Assembly (NCBI GenBank): GCA_009869945.1
Contig: WIXG01000120.1
Location: 1 to 64,000, forward strand
Direction: 5' to 3'
DNA: 64,000 nt
Source: Mesaphorura yosii
Taxonomy: Eukaryota > Arthropoda > Collembola > Poduromorpha > Tullbergiidae
Below the pieces are notes generated by a model. The model saw only the letters and a list, made by a program, of their open reading frames with translations. It searched no databases and was not told the origin of the DNA. Position numbers and translations under genes: made by a program. Positions within the stretch are counted from its first letter, which is position 1. Every line of letters starts with the position of its first letter. Of the stretch, positions 9,847 to 20,727 are shown piece by piece.

Positions 9847-10639
9847 CTAAATGGGAATGGGTGGCTGCTGCTGGGCACCTGGACCCCCTGGCTGTGGTCC
9901 TGGGCCTTGGGGAGCTGGACCAGCTGGCTGCTGTGGGCCTGAACCGACTGGCTGTTGAGGGCCTGGACCGACCGGCTGTTGTGGGCCTGGTCCTTGGGGA
10001 CCGGGACCGGCTGGCTGCTGAGGGCGTGGGCCTTGGGGACCTGGACCGACTGGCTGTTGTAGGCCTGGTCCTTGAGGACCGGGACCGGCTGGCTGCTGAG
10101 GGCGTGGGCCTTGTGGGCGTGGACCATTTGGTGGAGGTCCCTGTTGGAACTGGGATCCACCCTGGCCAAACTGTGGAGGCCGCTGCTGACCGAATTGTTG
10201 TTGGCCCTGTCCGAATTGCGGTCCCTGCCCGAACTGTCCTTGTCCAAATTGTGGTCCCTGTCCGAACTGTCCTTGTCCAAATTGTGGTCCCTGTCCGAAC
10301 TGAGGGGGTCTTTGTTGGAATTGAGGCGGGCCTTGTGGGCCTGGACCGCCTGGTGGAGGAGGTCCTTGCTGGAATTGGGGAGGGCCTTGTGGTCGTCGGC
10401 CACCTGGAGGAGGAGGTCCTCCTGGTCGTGGGCCGCCTGGAGAAGGAGGCCCCTGGGGCGGACTTTGCTGGAACTGACCCGGTGGTGGCGGTGGGGGACG
10501 ACGGCCAGGTGGACTCTGTGCCTGCTACAGATTACAATGGCGTAGGTTAACTCGAGAGCTCACGAATTTGAACCCGGCTGAAGCTCGAAGGACTTACCGC
10601 GGCCAAAATGGCGACTGTGAGAACAAGAAGAACCTTCAT
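9847..10639 (-). CDS. Secreted Pro/Gln/Gly-rich tandem-repeat protein
   Basis: Two exons, 10639-10598 and 10524-9847, encode 239 residues. Exon 1 is the signal peptide MKVLLVLTVAILAA. The second exon, with no Met of its own, is almost wholly Pro, Gln and Gly, with three repeat zones: PPPPG/QFQQ-type units, then QFGQG and GPQFGQG units (five or more copies, about residues 85-130), then QQP(A/V)GPGPQGP-type units to the end, closing PPIPI. There is no Cys. Such proteins are often extracellular structural or glue-like (salivary, cuticular, silk-associated, eggshell), but the sequence alone does not say which. Local G+C is well above the neighbours. A TATA box lies about 80 nt above the ATG, as is common for highly expressed secreted-protein genes. 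Long ORFs on the opposite strand here are shadows. Confidence 0.85.
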
Positions 10640-10719
10640 GACCGTTGTTCTTTCAAAATTTGTATTTGATAAAAGTTCAACTTGACGATGAATGATATCA
10701 ACTGCCTGAATTCGGTTTT

Positions 10720-10727
10720 TATTTATA
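10720..10727 (-). promoter_or_regulatory. TATA box of the PQG-rich gene
   Basis: Minus strand reads TATAAATA 81 nt above the ATG at 10639, placing transcription start about 30 nt downstream, near 10690-10695, where a CAGTT initiator-like sequence occurs. Confidence 0.55.
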
Positions 10728-11101
10728 CTCAGTCACCAAGTGCTGGATAGCTGGATTGACAACACGCCAGGGTGAAAATGACTACGTGACATGACATGGG
10801 TTCTGTCCCCGTTCTGCTACTGCGCCCAAGACCACTTGTTCAAATTAAACTTCAAGCGGCAGCGGTGTGTTTGCGTCAATTGACTGGGACCCAAATTAAT
10901 CCAGAATGAAGTACGACGTCTGGAGCGAGATTTTATTATATTTTAACCACAACCGTGAAGACGACATTGTTCTATCAACTTCAGCGTGATTTACATTTCA
11001 TGCGCATTTGATTTGGACACGTAGGCGCACCGCACGATCGCCGTCTGTACAAATAACTGCAATATCGCCAGTTAACCATTATTCGTCAAATATTAATACA
11101 A
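10728..11101. other. Intergenic region between the PQG-rich and SmydA-like genes
   Basis: No exon seen. It contains the upstream part of the PQG-rich promoter and ends at the SmydA-like poly(A) signal. Confidence 0.4.
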
Positions 11102-11107
11102 TTTATT
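11102..11107 (-). terminator. Polyadenylation signal of the SmydA-like gene
   Basis: Minus-strand AATAAA about 65 nt past the stop at 11171. Confidence 0.5.
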
Positions 11108-11170
11108 CAATGCCATATTTCTCTGTCGTATCAATGAATCAATCGATCGTTGTACATATAATTAGCAGAA

Positions 11171-13196
11171 TTAATCCAATTCATCTGTGAGCAGCATTGT
11201 TTCCAAATCCTCCAGTTCCTTCTTTGCTCCTGAGGCCCTTCGCTGCTCGACCGAATTCTCTGGCTCCCAACTCAACACAAGCACAACTTCCTTCATCCAT
11301 TTGACACATTGCTAGAATTGAATTCAGAAAAGTGAACATTACACACTGACTATGCTTTGAAATGTTCCGAATTTTAAAACTGAATGTTTGAAAGCATACT
11401 TCGAGTTCTGCACGATGAACTTGCGGAGAAATTTCGCCTCGAACCTGCCTTAATTTGGACAGCGCTGCGGTGGTGGCTTGCAATTCGTAGAGAATGAGGG
11501 CTCGGAGTCGAGTCAGTCCTAAAATCAAGTCCACAGTCATTTATGAAGGCCAAGATATCTTTTCAGGAACATCAGGTCCTTACCTGGGGATATGACACTG
11601 AAGACTTTCATGAGTTCGTCACACAACAGCTTCTTCCTCAGCAGTTTCTCGGGTGGCAGAAAGGGAAGCGGTTCGTCCGCGCATCTCCCGTACAGCTGTG
11701 CCAATTCCAGCTTGATTTCCAGCAAGTAGAAGTGGTTTGGTGCCAGGATATTGCCAAACTTCTTCAGGAACTCCTCCAGCGCCCCAGCGTCTCCGTGTTT
11801 CTCGTCCAGTGCTTCCATTTCTGCACCAACTTTCCCAACAATGCTCGACACGAAAGAGGGTGAGTAGAGCTCGCCGCAATTGTTGCACTTCCAGTCTGAC
11901 TCCACGTCGAAAGGATCCTCCACGCAAATGAGGCCCAGATTCCCATTTTGCACGGCTCGGTTCAGGTTGGAGCAGTGAATCTGCTGACAGCGAATCGAAC
12001 TGGCGTACGTACCGAGTTCGGTCGGGTCGCAGCACCGAGTGCACTTGCACGTGAAAAATTTGCTGATCTCCAAAAAGTGAATTCGGTCCGCAGAACCCCA
12101 AAGCGGGTCCACGTAACAAATTGATAGTGGATCTCCCTTCCTTATCGGAACACAACTTCGAATGTGAATTTCGTACGTGTTGACGTTCCATGACTTTACG
12201 CAGTTTGGACGACAGTTGTGCTCCAGAAAAGATGCGATGTGGTACACGCCTTTCAGATTGAGAGAGTGCAGGGATTAAATACAACTACTTTTTCAAGGTA
12301 CAACGGCGTTGGTTTATCACCTGTGAGCCTTCGCATGCACCCGTTTTCGGTGACAGTTGGCAACGGAATCTCGTGCCCATTCGTCTCGATGATACCATTC
12401 ATCAGAAGTACTTCTTCCTCAGTCACATTCCGAAGTTCGAAGAAGTCTTTGACCAATTTCAACAGCATTTCGTTTCTTGACTTCAGATCCTGCGCCGCCT
12501 GCTCTTCGCCCTGAACTATCGCCTCGGCTGTTTTGTGGTGACTTTGCAGTGTGAGGAGGGTCTTGTATGCATCCGGGTTTGTTTCTTTCAAGGCGAGGAA
12601 GCGCAGGATTCCGACCGCCTGGTACGTCGGGTGGTCTGTGCCCAGGTGACGAATGGCGACACCGCCTCGCGCGTTGCCGACTTTGCATTCAGCCGAGTCG
12701 TGGTCTTTGGAGTCTGCTGTGCAGTTTGGTGTGGCGCAGATTGGCCAGCCACACTTCCGGGGACACTTTCTCGGCTTGGGAACTGGAAGAACATAAATGC
12801 AAAGTCCGGATCACGGTAGTCATCCATTGTGATAGAGTGGGTAATTATTTTAATTTTACCTTGTGTCTCTGCTTCCGGGTCCGGTTCGGGGAATTCCATG
12901 TAGCAGTGCAGGCATAGTGGTCTCGTGATCTTCGGCGGTGTGAGGAGCAGCGGTTTCTCTTGGTGGATGAGTTCACCCGCCCTCAAATCCCTCGTCGCGA
13001 TTAAATATCTGCCCAAATGTGGCGACTCGACCACTTTCCAGGGCTGGCATTCTTGCCTGTGCAATTTCCAGTGTTTCTTCTGGTGATCGCGAGAGCAGTA
13101 CGCCACTTTGCTGCACGCAGAGCAGCGTGATTCGGCCGTGGCTTTGCAAATCGGGCACTTCAGCTCGACTTCGTTCTTCTCGACAATTGGATCCAT
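11171..13196 (-). CDS. MYND- and SET-domain protein of the arthropod SmydA type
   Basis: Exons 13196-12860, 12782-12321, 12249-11584, 11518-11400, 11311-11171 give 574 residues. A MYND zinc finger comes first: CPICKATAESRCSACSKVAY and then C-x7-H-x3-H-x3-C. The split SET domain follows: LGRYLIATRDLRAGE, a Cys-rich insert (KCPRKCGWPICATPNC), then GVYHIASFLEHNCRPNC in place of the usual NHSCxPN, and a post-SET CKCTRC cluster. The C-terminus is helical. Family members are candidate lysine methyltransferases; the fly relatives (SmydA proteins, msta) are poorly characterised, so substrate is unknown. The exon 2 donor at 12320 (CACAG|GTGATA) was chosen over a longer frame because only it keeps phase and gives LTGVYHIASF. 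Next upstream on the same strand is the aveugle-like gene. Confidence 0.88.
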
Positions 13197-13572
13197 GATT
13201 TAGTGGGGCTTGGCTAACTTTTGAATTGTTCTGCACTCTGATTTCTAAACACCGAGACCCATCACACCCTTGCCTTGCCTCGATCAAAAATGCCTCCTCG
13301 AGGAGAGTGTGGAGGATTTGGAAACCAAAATCTTGCGAAGTCTATTTTTAGATCATGTAAATAGAAAGTGTAATCTGCCTCGCAGTTTCCTGTGCGACCG
13401 ACATAGTTCTGGCCGGGCTCTGGTAAACATTGGCTCGATTTACTTCATGGTAAATGTGAATGAGTGCCATTACGCAAAAACGCATTCGACCGCCCGTACG
13501 CAATCGGAGAATGTTAATGCATAATTTGACAAACTCCAGTTAGGGATTCATTGGTCCATAGAACTTTTGCAA
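13197..13572 (-). promoter_or_regulatory. Promoter/5' UTR space of the SmydA-like gene
   Basis: Lies between the SmydA-like ATG and the poly(A) signal of the upstream aveugle-like gene on the same strand. No exon or clear core-promoter motif was recognised. Confidence 0.35.
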
Positions 13573-13578
13573 TTTATT
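13573..13578 (-). terminator. Polyadenylation signal of the aveugle-like gene
   Basis: Minus-strand AATAAA about 310 nt past the stop at 13892. Confidence 0.45.
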
Positions 13579-13891
13579 CTTTATAAATATGTTAATAAAT
13601 GTCGTGATATAAATATTTTTATAATTATGTGAAGCGTTTAGTGTTGAAGTCTTGGTAGCGTACCACCTTTCCGAAATCCCAAGCGAAAGACTGGGTATGG
13701 TTGGTTCGTTCCGTATGGTATGGCATCTTGTAAGCAACATGAGCTGGATTCTAGGAGGTAGCGTGATTGTCTTCTTCTATAGCGAGGTATACGAAATGAC
13801 ACTGACAATGAGCTTAGAGCGTGAGTCTGCAGTCACGGCGGCTAAGAGAATCATCTTCCTTCTCCTCATCTCCTTCATCTCCACATCTCCT

Positions 13892-14470
13892 TTATTTGTA
13901 CGAGGATGAAGCTCCCGCGCCGGAGGACGATGACGAGGAAGTGGCCGTCGAAGCGTCAAAGTTTCGCAGCTCCAGAATATCTGCTTTTAATTTCAGCTTG
14001 ATGATCTCTCGCCAAATCCGGTCGCGGTGTGTTGAGTCTGTAATGCCCATGCGCTCCAGTGCGGAGGAGTTTGTCCAGTGAGTCAGAGCGCGTCCAGTAA
14101 TGTTATTCTGAAGGAGGGATGCAAAATTAGGTTAATTAGGTAAACTATGTGAGTGATCATTGGTCCCTTGCTCACTCACGTTTCGAAAGAGACCAGAATA
14201 TTTTACACCGAGTTCGCCACAGTGCCTTTCGCACCAGTTCACTACGTCTTCGACCGTCCATTGCGATGGTGGACGCGGTCTTGGCTTTGCTAGTCCCTGG
14301 AAATATTCAAGTCAGCAAATGATTAACGCCTGTTGACTCGTTTCGTTTTAATTAAGCAGTTTAACCTGGCCCAAATTCGTATTTCATTAATTCCTGATGA
14401 CTGGAGCTAGACTTACCTTGTCTGGGCTCTTAGCAGTGATAGGATCCGTATTTCTAACGCTGCTTGGCAT
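13892..14470 (-). CDS. ave: Aveugle (SAMD10/SAMD12-like) SAM-domain protein
   Basis: Exons 14470-14417, 14296-14180 and 14107-13892 give 128 residues. After a short N-terminus (MPSSVRNTDPIT) and a basic/Pro stretch, the SAM domain spans about residues 30-100: QWTVEDVVNWCERHCGELG, then YSGLF, NNITGRALTHWTNSSALERM and GITDSTHRDRIWREIIKLKL. The DI-x-E-L-R helix end and size match fly Aveugle (about 106 residues). In flies this adaptor binds the SAM domain of CNK and is needed for Raf activation by KSR in EGFR/Ras signalling. The C-terminus here carries an extra Ser/Ala-rich tail. Exon junctions fall inside the SAM domain. Confidence 0.88.
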
Positions 14471-14515
14471 AACATCGACAGTTTGAATTAGTCAGTAGTT
14501 TAATGGTAACACAGA

Positions 14516-14774
14516 CTGGAGACATGAAAAGGACAAAACAACATCCAGTAAGACATCCGTGATTAGAATTAGAGGACATGCTTAAAATGACTGAAATTCA
14601 AGGGCTTAGAGATCAGGAAAGAGTTAGAGTAACGACGAATTCTTGCATCATTGTAGTGAGTCGGAGAAATCGTTGCCCAAAACTCGATGATTGCTTTGCG
14701 GCTCTGTTGCGCTTTGACAATGAGTGAGTCAGTTTGGGGTCGGGGCTTATTAGAAATTAAGAAAGCACACTTAC
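14516..14774 (-). other. Probable 5' UTR intron of the aveugle-like gene
   Basis: Minus-strand donor GAT|GTAAGTGTGC (intron begins 14774) and acceptor GTCTCCAG (exon resumes at 14515) lie 45 nt above the ATG. Another GTAAGTGCC donor at about 14953-14961 could mark an alternative first exon. Confidence 0.4.
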
Positions 14775-16236
14775 ATCGAGATGTTTGAAATCATTCTCAC
14801 ACAAGCAGAGACAAGATCAAGACCACACGAGCAAGTGACAGAGTAGCTGAAGTACTGGCAAGTGGTCATTCGTGAAATTGTGAATCACATCGAGTTAAGT
14901 AGAAAGTAGATAGACTGATAGAGGAGTAAGATAACAAGATAAGGGCGCCCTTGGCACTTACACTCCCTCCAAATAGACAATCCGACTCCAGAAGCTTATG
15001 CAACAAGCTCGCAAGACACTTTTCAGGCTCATTTAAGTTGAATCTTCACAACCGTCAATTCACGAGCAAGTTTAATTACAGAGAAACTATTCAATGACTA
15101 TCAGGAAGTCGAAGTCGAAGTGTTTTGAGATCTTGAAACAGGAACCAACAACCGCATAGCCGAAGTCTCTTAGCTATTGGCTAGTATCAAAAAATCACAA
15201 ACTTGTTACGAGTTGACAGCGTTGTAAATAAATTATTGACATTTGTAAGATTTAAATGAGCTAATGGCAGACTTGACAGAGTAGAATTCCGAATCGAGCC
15301 GCGAGCGAGAGGCGAAAGGCAGGACCTCGCTACCAGTTCCATTAATAGATGGGCTGCCTGGTTACACTGGTTGCATGTCTGGCGCTGGCGAAGCGATGTT
15401 CAGCAGTGAGCACGGTGAAAGCTCTCCGTGAGATGAAGATACGTTTTACACGAAGGCACGACACGGGCAGCCACGTACGCGACTTGACATTTGACATTTC
15501 AGGTACAAATCATAGCCTGGATTAACCGAGTGACCTTCAGTTCACTTTGCTTCATTCACGCGCACGCTGCGCTGTTGCGTTGCTGCAATTGCATTGCGGT
15601 TGGATTAAAGAAAAACCGGAGCCTGACGCCTGACTGGCTCAGTTCAAGAAATCAGGCATTCATTTCGTGAACTTGGACTTTAATCCACACCAGCTTCCAG
15701 AACACTGAACATTGGAGGAGCAATTTGAAGAAGCCAATTTGTAAGGCTCGAATCTCTGCTGTTTGCTCTGAAGGGAAATCGAAACGCGAAAGCGGGTGGC
15801 GGGCATGGAGCGAGTGACAAATATTATGACAACGCTGTCTCATTTCTGTGTCATTCCTGGTTACGGAATTACGGAAACTGCCACGAGCATCATTGGACAA
15901 AGATGAATGAAGCTGCGATAAGTTATTGCAATCGGATTCTATTGCCATTGCCACCATCATGCTTCCAGTATCTAGGAGACACACACCTTCTGTTGCCGTC
16001 GCAAATAGGATCGCATCCGCATCGCATTAAATCATCTTGGCGGAGGCTGACAATGTTACATTCGTCATGCACGATAAATATTAATACGAACACGCTTCGC
16101 TCTGTTGGAAGTGAACCGACTTTGGTTTCGTCCTCAAGAGTCAGTCATCTCTAGTCCCATTTCACGCCAATCATGTCACGTCACTTCACTCCAACCAATT
16201 CTCTCATCCGACAATCCAATTTTTCAGATACGGAGC

Positions 16237-16277
16237 AATTCGATGTCATAAATTTATGAAATTTATGACACCGAATC
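16237..16277. repeat. Imperfect inverted repeat (20-bp arms)
   Basis: The left arm caattcgatgtcataaattt is matched in reverse complement by aaatttatgacaccgaatcg with two mismatches around a tiny spacer. The inner 12 bp of each arm match perfectly. It could form a hairpin or cruciform, or be the fused ends of a small decayed element. Confidence 0.7.
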
Positions 16278-19200
16278 GGGTCCCAACGACTGAGTTTCAA
16301 GGCAAAAAAAACTTATACCCGTTTCAGGAAGCCTGAGAATGTAGGTTGGAAACTGGAAAAACCCAGATTTTTCCACTTGCAAGCCGAAACACTAGCAAAG
16401 TACTAATTTCATGGAATGCTGCATTTCTAATTGGAAAAGTATTAGTACTTTTATGCTAATGAAATTAATTTAGGACTTTCAGTCATTGCTTGGGTGTCAA
16501 ACGACATACGCTTCTCGATATTTATTTTGTCAGGAACCCTGAACGCTGAATGCGGAGTTTCATATTTTATGTTGTGGACTGTTAATGAGCAAACATCGCG
16601 CTTGAGCAGTGAGCAGTAAATTACAGACGTGGACTTGTCAAATTTACATGTAATGTAGGACAGGGTTAGATTTTACAGCAGGCGTTGTGTATTGCGTTGC
16701 ATTACACAAGTGAGAAGTGCACACAAGAGACAAGCGCCAAGATTACGATTACACCTTGCCATTTACGCACGTAGCAATTACGCAGCGCCGCCGCAGTAAA
16801 GGCAGGGACAAAATTAGTTAGCTGTGTAATATTTAATGAGTTGTCTTTTGAGGAAAACGACCAAGATAAATACTGAGCGTATCCGCCAGCCAGCCACCAA
16901 AGCAGCACAGTACAGCAAGGCGGCAGTGTCAGTAGTCAGCCTGTTGGTTTTAAGTGTCAGAGTGACATTGAGGGACTGAATCATTAAAGATCAGTTAATA
17001 GAATTCATTGCGCAACACAATGCAAGACTGAAACCATAATTTTGTGGTGGCCTTTTTCAATTAGAGGACTGTGGCTGCGATAAATCTCAGGGAAGAATTG
17101 CGCTTTGAGTATTTGGCACCACCAATCAACAATGAACGATGGCCACACAGTCAAATTAGAGTCTTTCCGCAGAAGCTTCAAAATAATCTTAAAATCGCAA
17201 AGGTCGTCGTGTCTCCTGCCTGCCAAAGCGCATGCTTATCATATAAATCCAACAAATTGTGGTTAAATAAAGAATTTTACTATTTTACAGTATTTACTCA
17301 GCAAGCCATTTTAAGCCACACGAGCTGAGTGAATGCGAATGCAAGCTTTGTTCCCAGCGAATAGCGAAATCCGTCATTGAAACCACCTTCAAGAGAGAAT
17401 TTCATCACGAGCAAAGCAATCGCTTAGTTCATGAGAACGAGACATCATTCAGTCATTCAGTAGTCGGTCTTCAGGCAGGCAGCGAGTATTGTTGACATTG
17501 ATCATGACACTGAGCCGACTTGTAAACCTGTTCTCATTGTTTGCCTTGGACTTCTGGTTTGTTTTGCGCAGACGCAGAGTCTTAATGTGAGGGAATAATG
17601 GAAGATGTTCTCATGCTCCACGTAAGAATGACAATTTTATACCAGTAATTAACTTCACCTGCGTAGCGTTGCGAGAAGCTGAATGAGATATCACATTTCT
17701 TTGTTTACACACGAACGGCAGCAAAAAATCAAACCACCCAAGCCATTATTGCTTTGCTTCGTGCTTGTTTAGTGATTAAATAAATCACGAATTGCAGATT
17801 TCTTTGAATCATTCATTCGAACTGTGAGTGTTCAGTTCAAACCGATAGGAAAATTGAAGAAGTCCGGTAGTGTATTTTAGTGTATGAGTGATTTTCATAT
17901 ATCTTTGGTCCGCAAGAGCACGAGTACGAGCTCTTGTTTACATTGTCGTTGACAGTGCGCTTCATAAGCAAGGTCGTCTGAATTAACAGACGAGAGCCTT
18001 TTTCTCATCCTGTCATTCATGTCTTCTTCAGTACGATTGCAATCATTAAGGAAAATACCCAACATTCGCACACCAAATCCCACAACACAATTATGAAACA
18101 CGGAATCATGACGCGGCTTAGCACTTGCACTTGGTTCAATTCTAAAGCTTCTCAGGCATGAAGCAGCCTTGTCCTCCTGCAACCTCCCGCATCCTAATCC
18201 ATTAAACATGAATCCCAAGCCCAACGAATTATTGCCTTTGTTTATTTTTGGTTCCACCAACCAGAACCCAGCAATTAAAAATTTCCGGTTCATTTCACTT
18301 TCATTCTGTGAATTCGATCGTTTAACGAGAATCCTCAGTGATTTTGCTCATTAAAACCCAAAACCTAAATCCAATCAACCCAAAGTCTTGTCTCAACTCG
18401 TTCAGCCTCCGTTGAAGGACTCCTGTTTATTTCTGACGGTTCAAGGATGGCCAAAATAATATTTACAACCTGCCAGCCAAGTCAATAGTTAGCCACAGCC
18501 ACGATATTGTACGGTTTAATTGTACAAGCAATTGGTCACGCTCTTGAATTGAGAACGGAACCAATACACGAGACGACACGGGTGACCTTTGCTGGTTAAC
18601 TGTACCTTTGCTGCGCTCACCTTGAGCTTATTGGTTTCGTTAACGCACTCAACGCATACGCAGGACAGACCAACCCTTTTGCGTTTTACCTTTTGTTGTT
18701 GTCTACCAAGTCCACTGAACTCTGCGGATATTTGTTATTGTTGTGTCGTGCCATGACCACGAGGTCTCTCGCTCAGCTCTACTCTTGCATTGCCTTGCCC
18801 TTCCACATCCACGATTATGACAGCCTAATTTCTTCACACATCATTATCGTATTTACTATTTACGTGTGGTGTGGGTCATTTACGCGAACGCCAACGCTCT
18901 GGCGGTGGTGGTGGCGGTGAGCAAGCCGAAGCCGCCTGCCCAGCTTAGGCTTTGCCTGTGCCGATCGTTTCTGCAAGGCGAACGCGAATACGCGAATTAT
19001 CACTTCGTGGCTGTGGTTAATCATGCCAACAATTTGCGACCACAGGAAGTGGTATTTTAATCATCCATGTTATTGTCGTATCTGTGACCGATTCTAGGAA
19101 CTATTACGCCATTGTGCCATTATGCTATTATGCCATTGTACCTACTCTCTCGCAAGATCGTGATAACCAAAGAATTACAAAGAATTACTATGATTTTATG

Positions 19201-20711
19201 ATGCAGCGGCTCATGGCTTGACTGACGGCTATCGCATTGAAATCGAAATGGCAAACAGAAAGCGAATTGGCGAAAGGCGGAATTAGGAAGCATCGACAAT
19301 CCGCAAGATGCCTTTCCATTTTGCATTTGCCTTGACTTTGATGTTGTCTGTCCAGCTTACGCCGGAGTACTTCTTTTCTTGTGGGAATGGAAAGTGAAAG
19401 AGAGACGGAGACGAGTCCACTTGAACTTGAAATCCTACACGTGCATGTGCTTTACTTTCCTTCTTATATTGTACGCGTATGCAATTCTCGTCCTCGCATC
19501 GCCCTCGAATTCGAAGCAGAAGAGTGAGGGAGCCGAATTCTCCAGTGAATTTACATACCCAATTTTGTTATTCAATAATCCTGCCGGCTGAATACAAATG
19601 TTCATGCATGCATCGCATCGCATCGTTTGATTATTTTAAATCCATTGTCACTGTCACCGTCAGGACGGGAAGCCCATAAATCTAACAAGGACGGCCAAGT
19701 GAGAAGGCGAGTACGAGCATGAGTGTGACATGACTTGACTTTGTCTTTCTCCCGTAAAGTACTTGTCATTTCCGTAATAATCCTGCTACAATATCATTAT
19801 TGCGTAACTAACTTTCAGTTCCCTCACAACTCACGATTCAAGACTCACCCTCGCCTCGACTTGATTTGACTCCGTCCCTCGAGTCTGTGCATTCGATAAG
19901 ATTCAGTTTCACATTGATCACAGATGTACCCAGCATGAAGCACGAAGATGAGAGTAAAAGTTGAGAAATGAGAGCACGAAGCGGAGCAGAGAAGAAGCGA
20001 ACGGAGAAAATTACGCTGCGCTCCGGAAACGCGAGCGGAGGAAGAAAGCACCGAAGCATGGGTATCTGTTATTGAATGAAGAAATGACACAAACGCGGGC
20101 GCGGACCTGCCACGAATTCTCAATCAGGCCCACATATGTTACACTCCTCCCGTGACTCCGAAGTCATTATTGGCAGTCACAGCAGCAACGATCTGACAAC
20201 AATGCTGTCCTGTGTTGTAATGAATCATCGTGTGTCGTGTAACGCGAGCTGAGTAAACAAATGAATGAGACTGATGAAAAGATGTCACATTCTCGCCTCG
20301 TGAGTTTAAACACCATCACCTCAAATGCTAAATGCATGCTAAATGTGTTCAATTTCCTCTTTTGTGATGACAAACGATCAGGAAATGCTCCCGAATCATT
20401 TGTGAAGCAAATCTTGCACACTCCCACGACGCGATTGACGAGGCTTAAATGCGACATTTCCTTACATTCACAATTCACCATTTCACCAGCTACTAAACTC
20501 CTTAATTAAGCCTGTGACAAAGAATTCATGCTTCTTACGTTTAATGTTCGCATGAGATTAATATTCTGGTCTCGATCCGCCGCCAGCATGGTGCACGGCC
20601 GAGTTGAATTGAATAATCGCATTACATAATAATGGCAATGGAAATGGCTTAATTTCTTATGTAATGTGGGTTTCGGTACTTACTTTATATATTTATTCAT
20701 GCTAACTGCGT

Positions 20712-20727
20712 GGCAGGCAGGCAGGCA
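20712..20727. repeat. Short GGCA tetranucleotide repeat
   Basis: About four tandem GGCA units. The same unit recurs at 33784-33802 and 37387-37400. Confidence 0.7.

Noticed and set aside
9861-10550. Long plus-strand ORFs (up to 229 codons) over the PQG-rich gene
   Set aside because: They are antisense shadows of a high-G+C tandem repeat; the minus frame has a signal-peptide exon, splice sites and a TATA box.
12282-12320. Longer SmydA exon 2 reaching an AAA|GTAGTT donor
   Set aside because: It would break the phase with the next exon; the GTGATA donor at 12320 restores it and fits the SET-domain junction.
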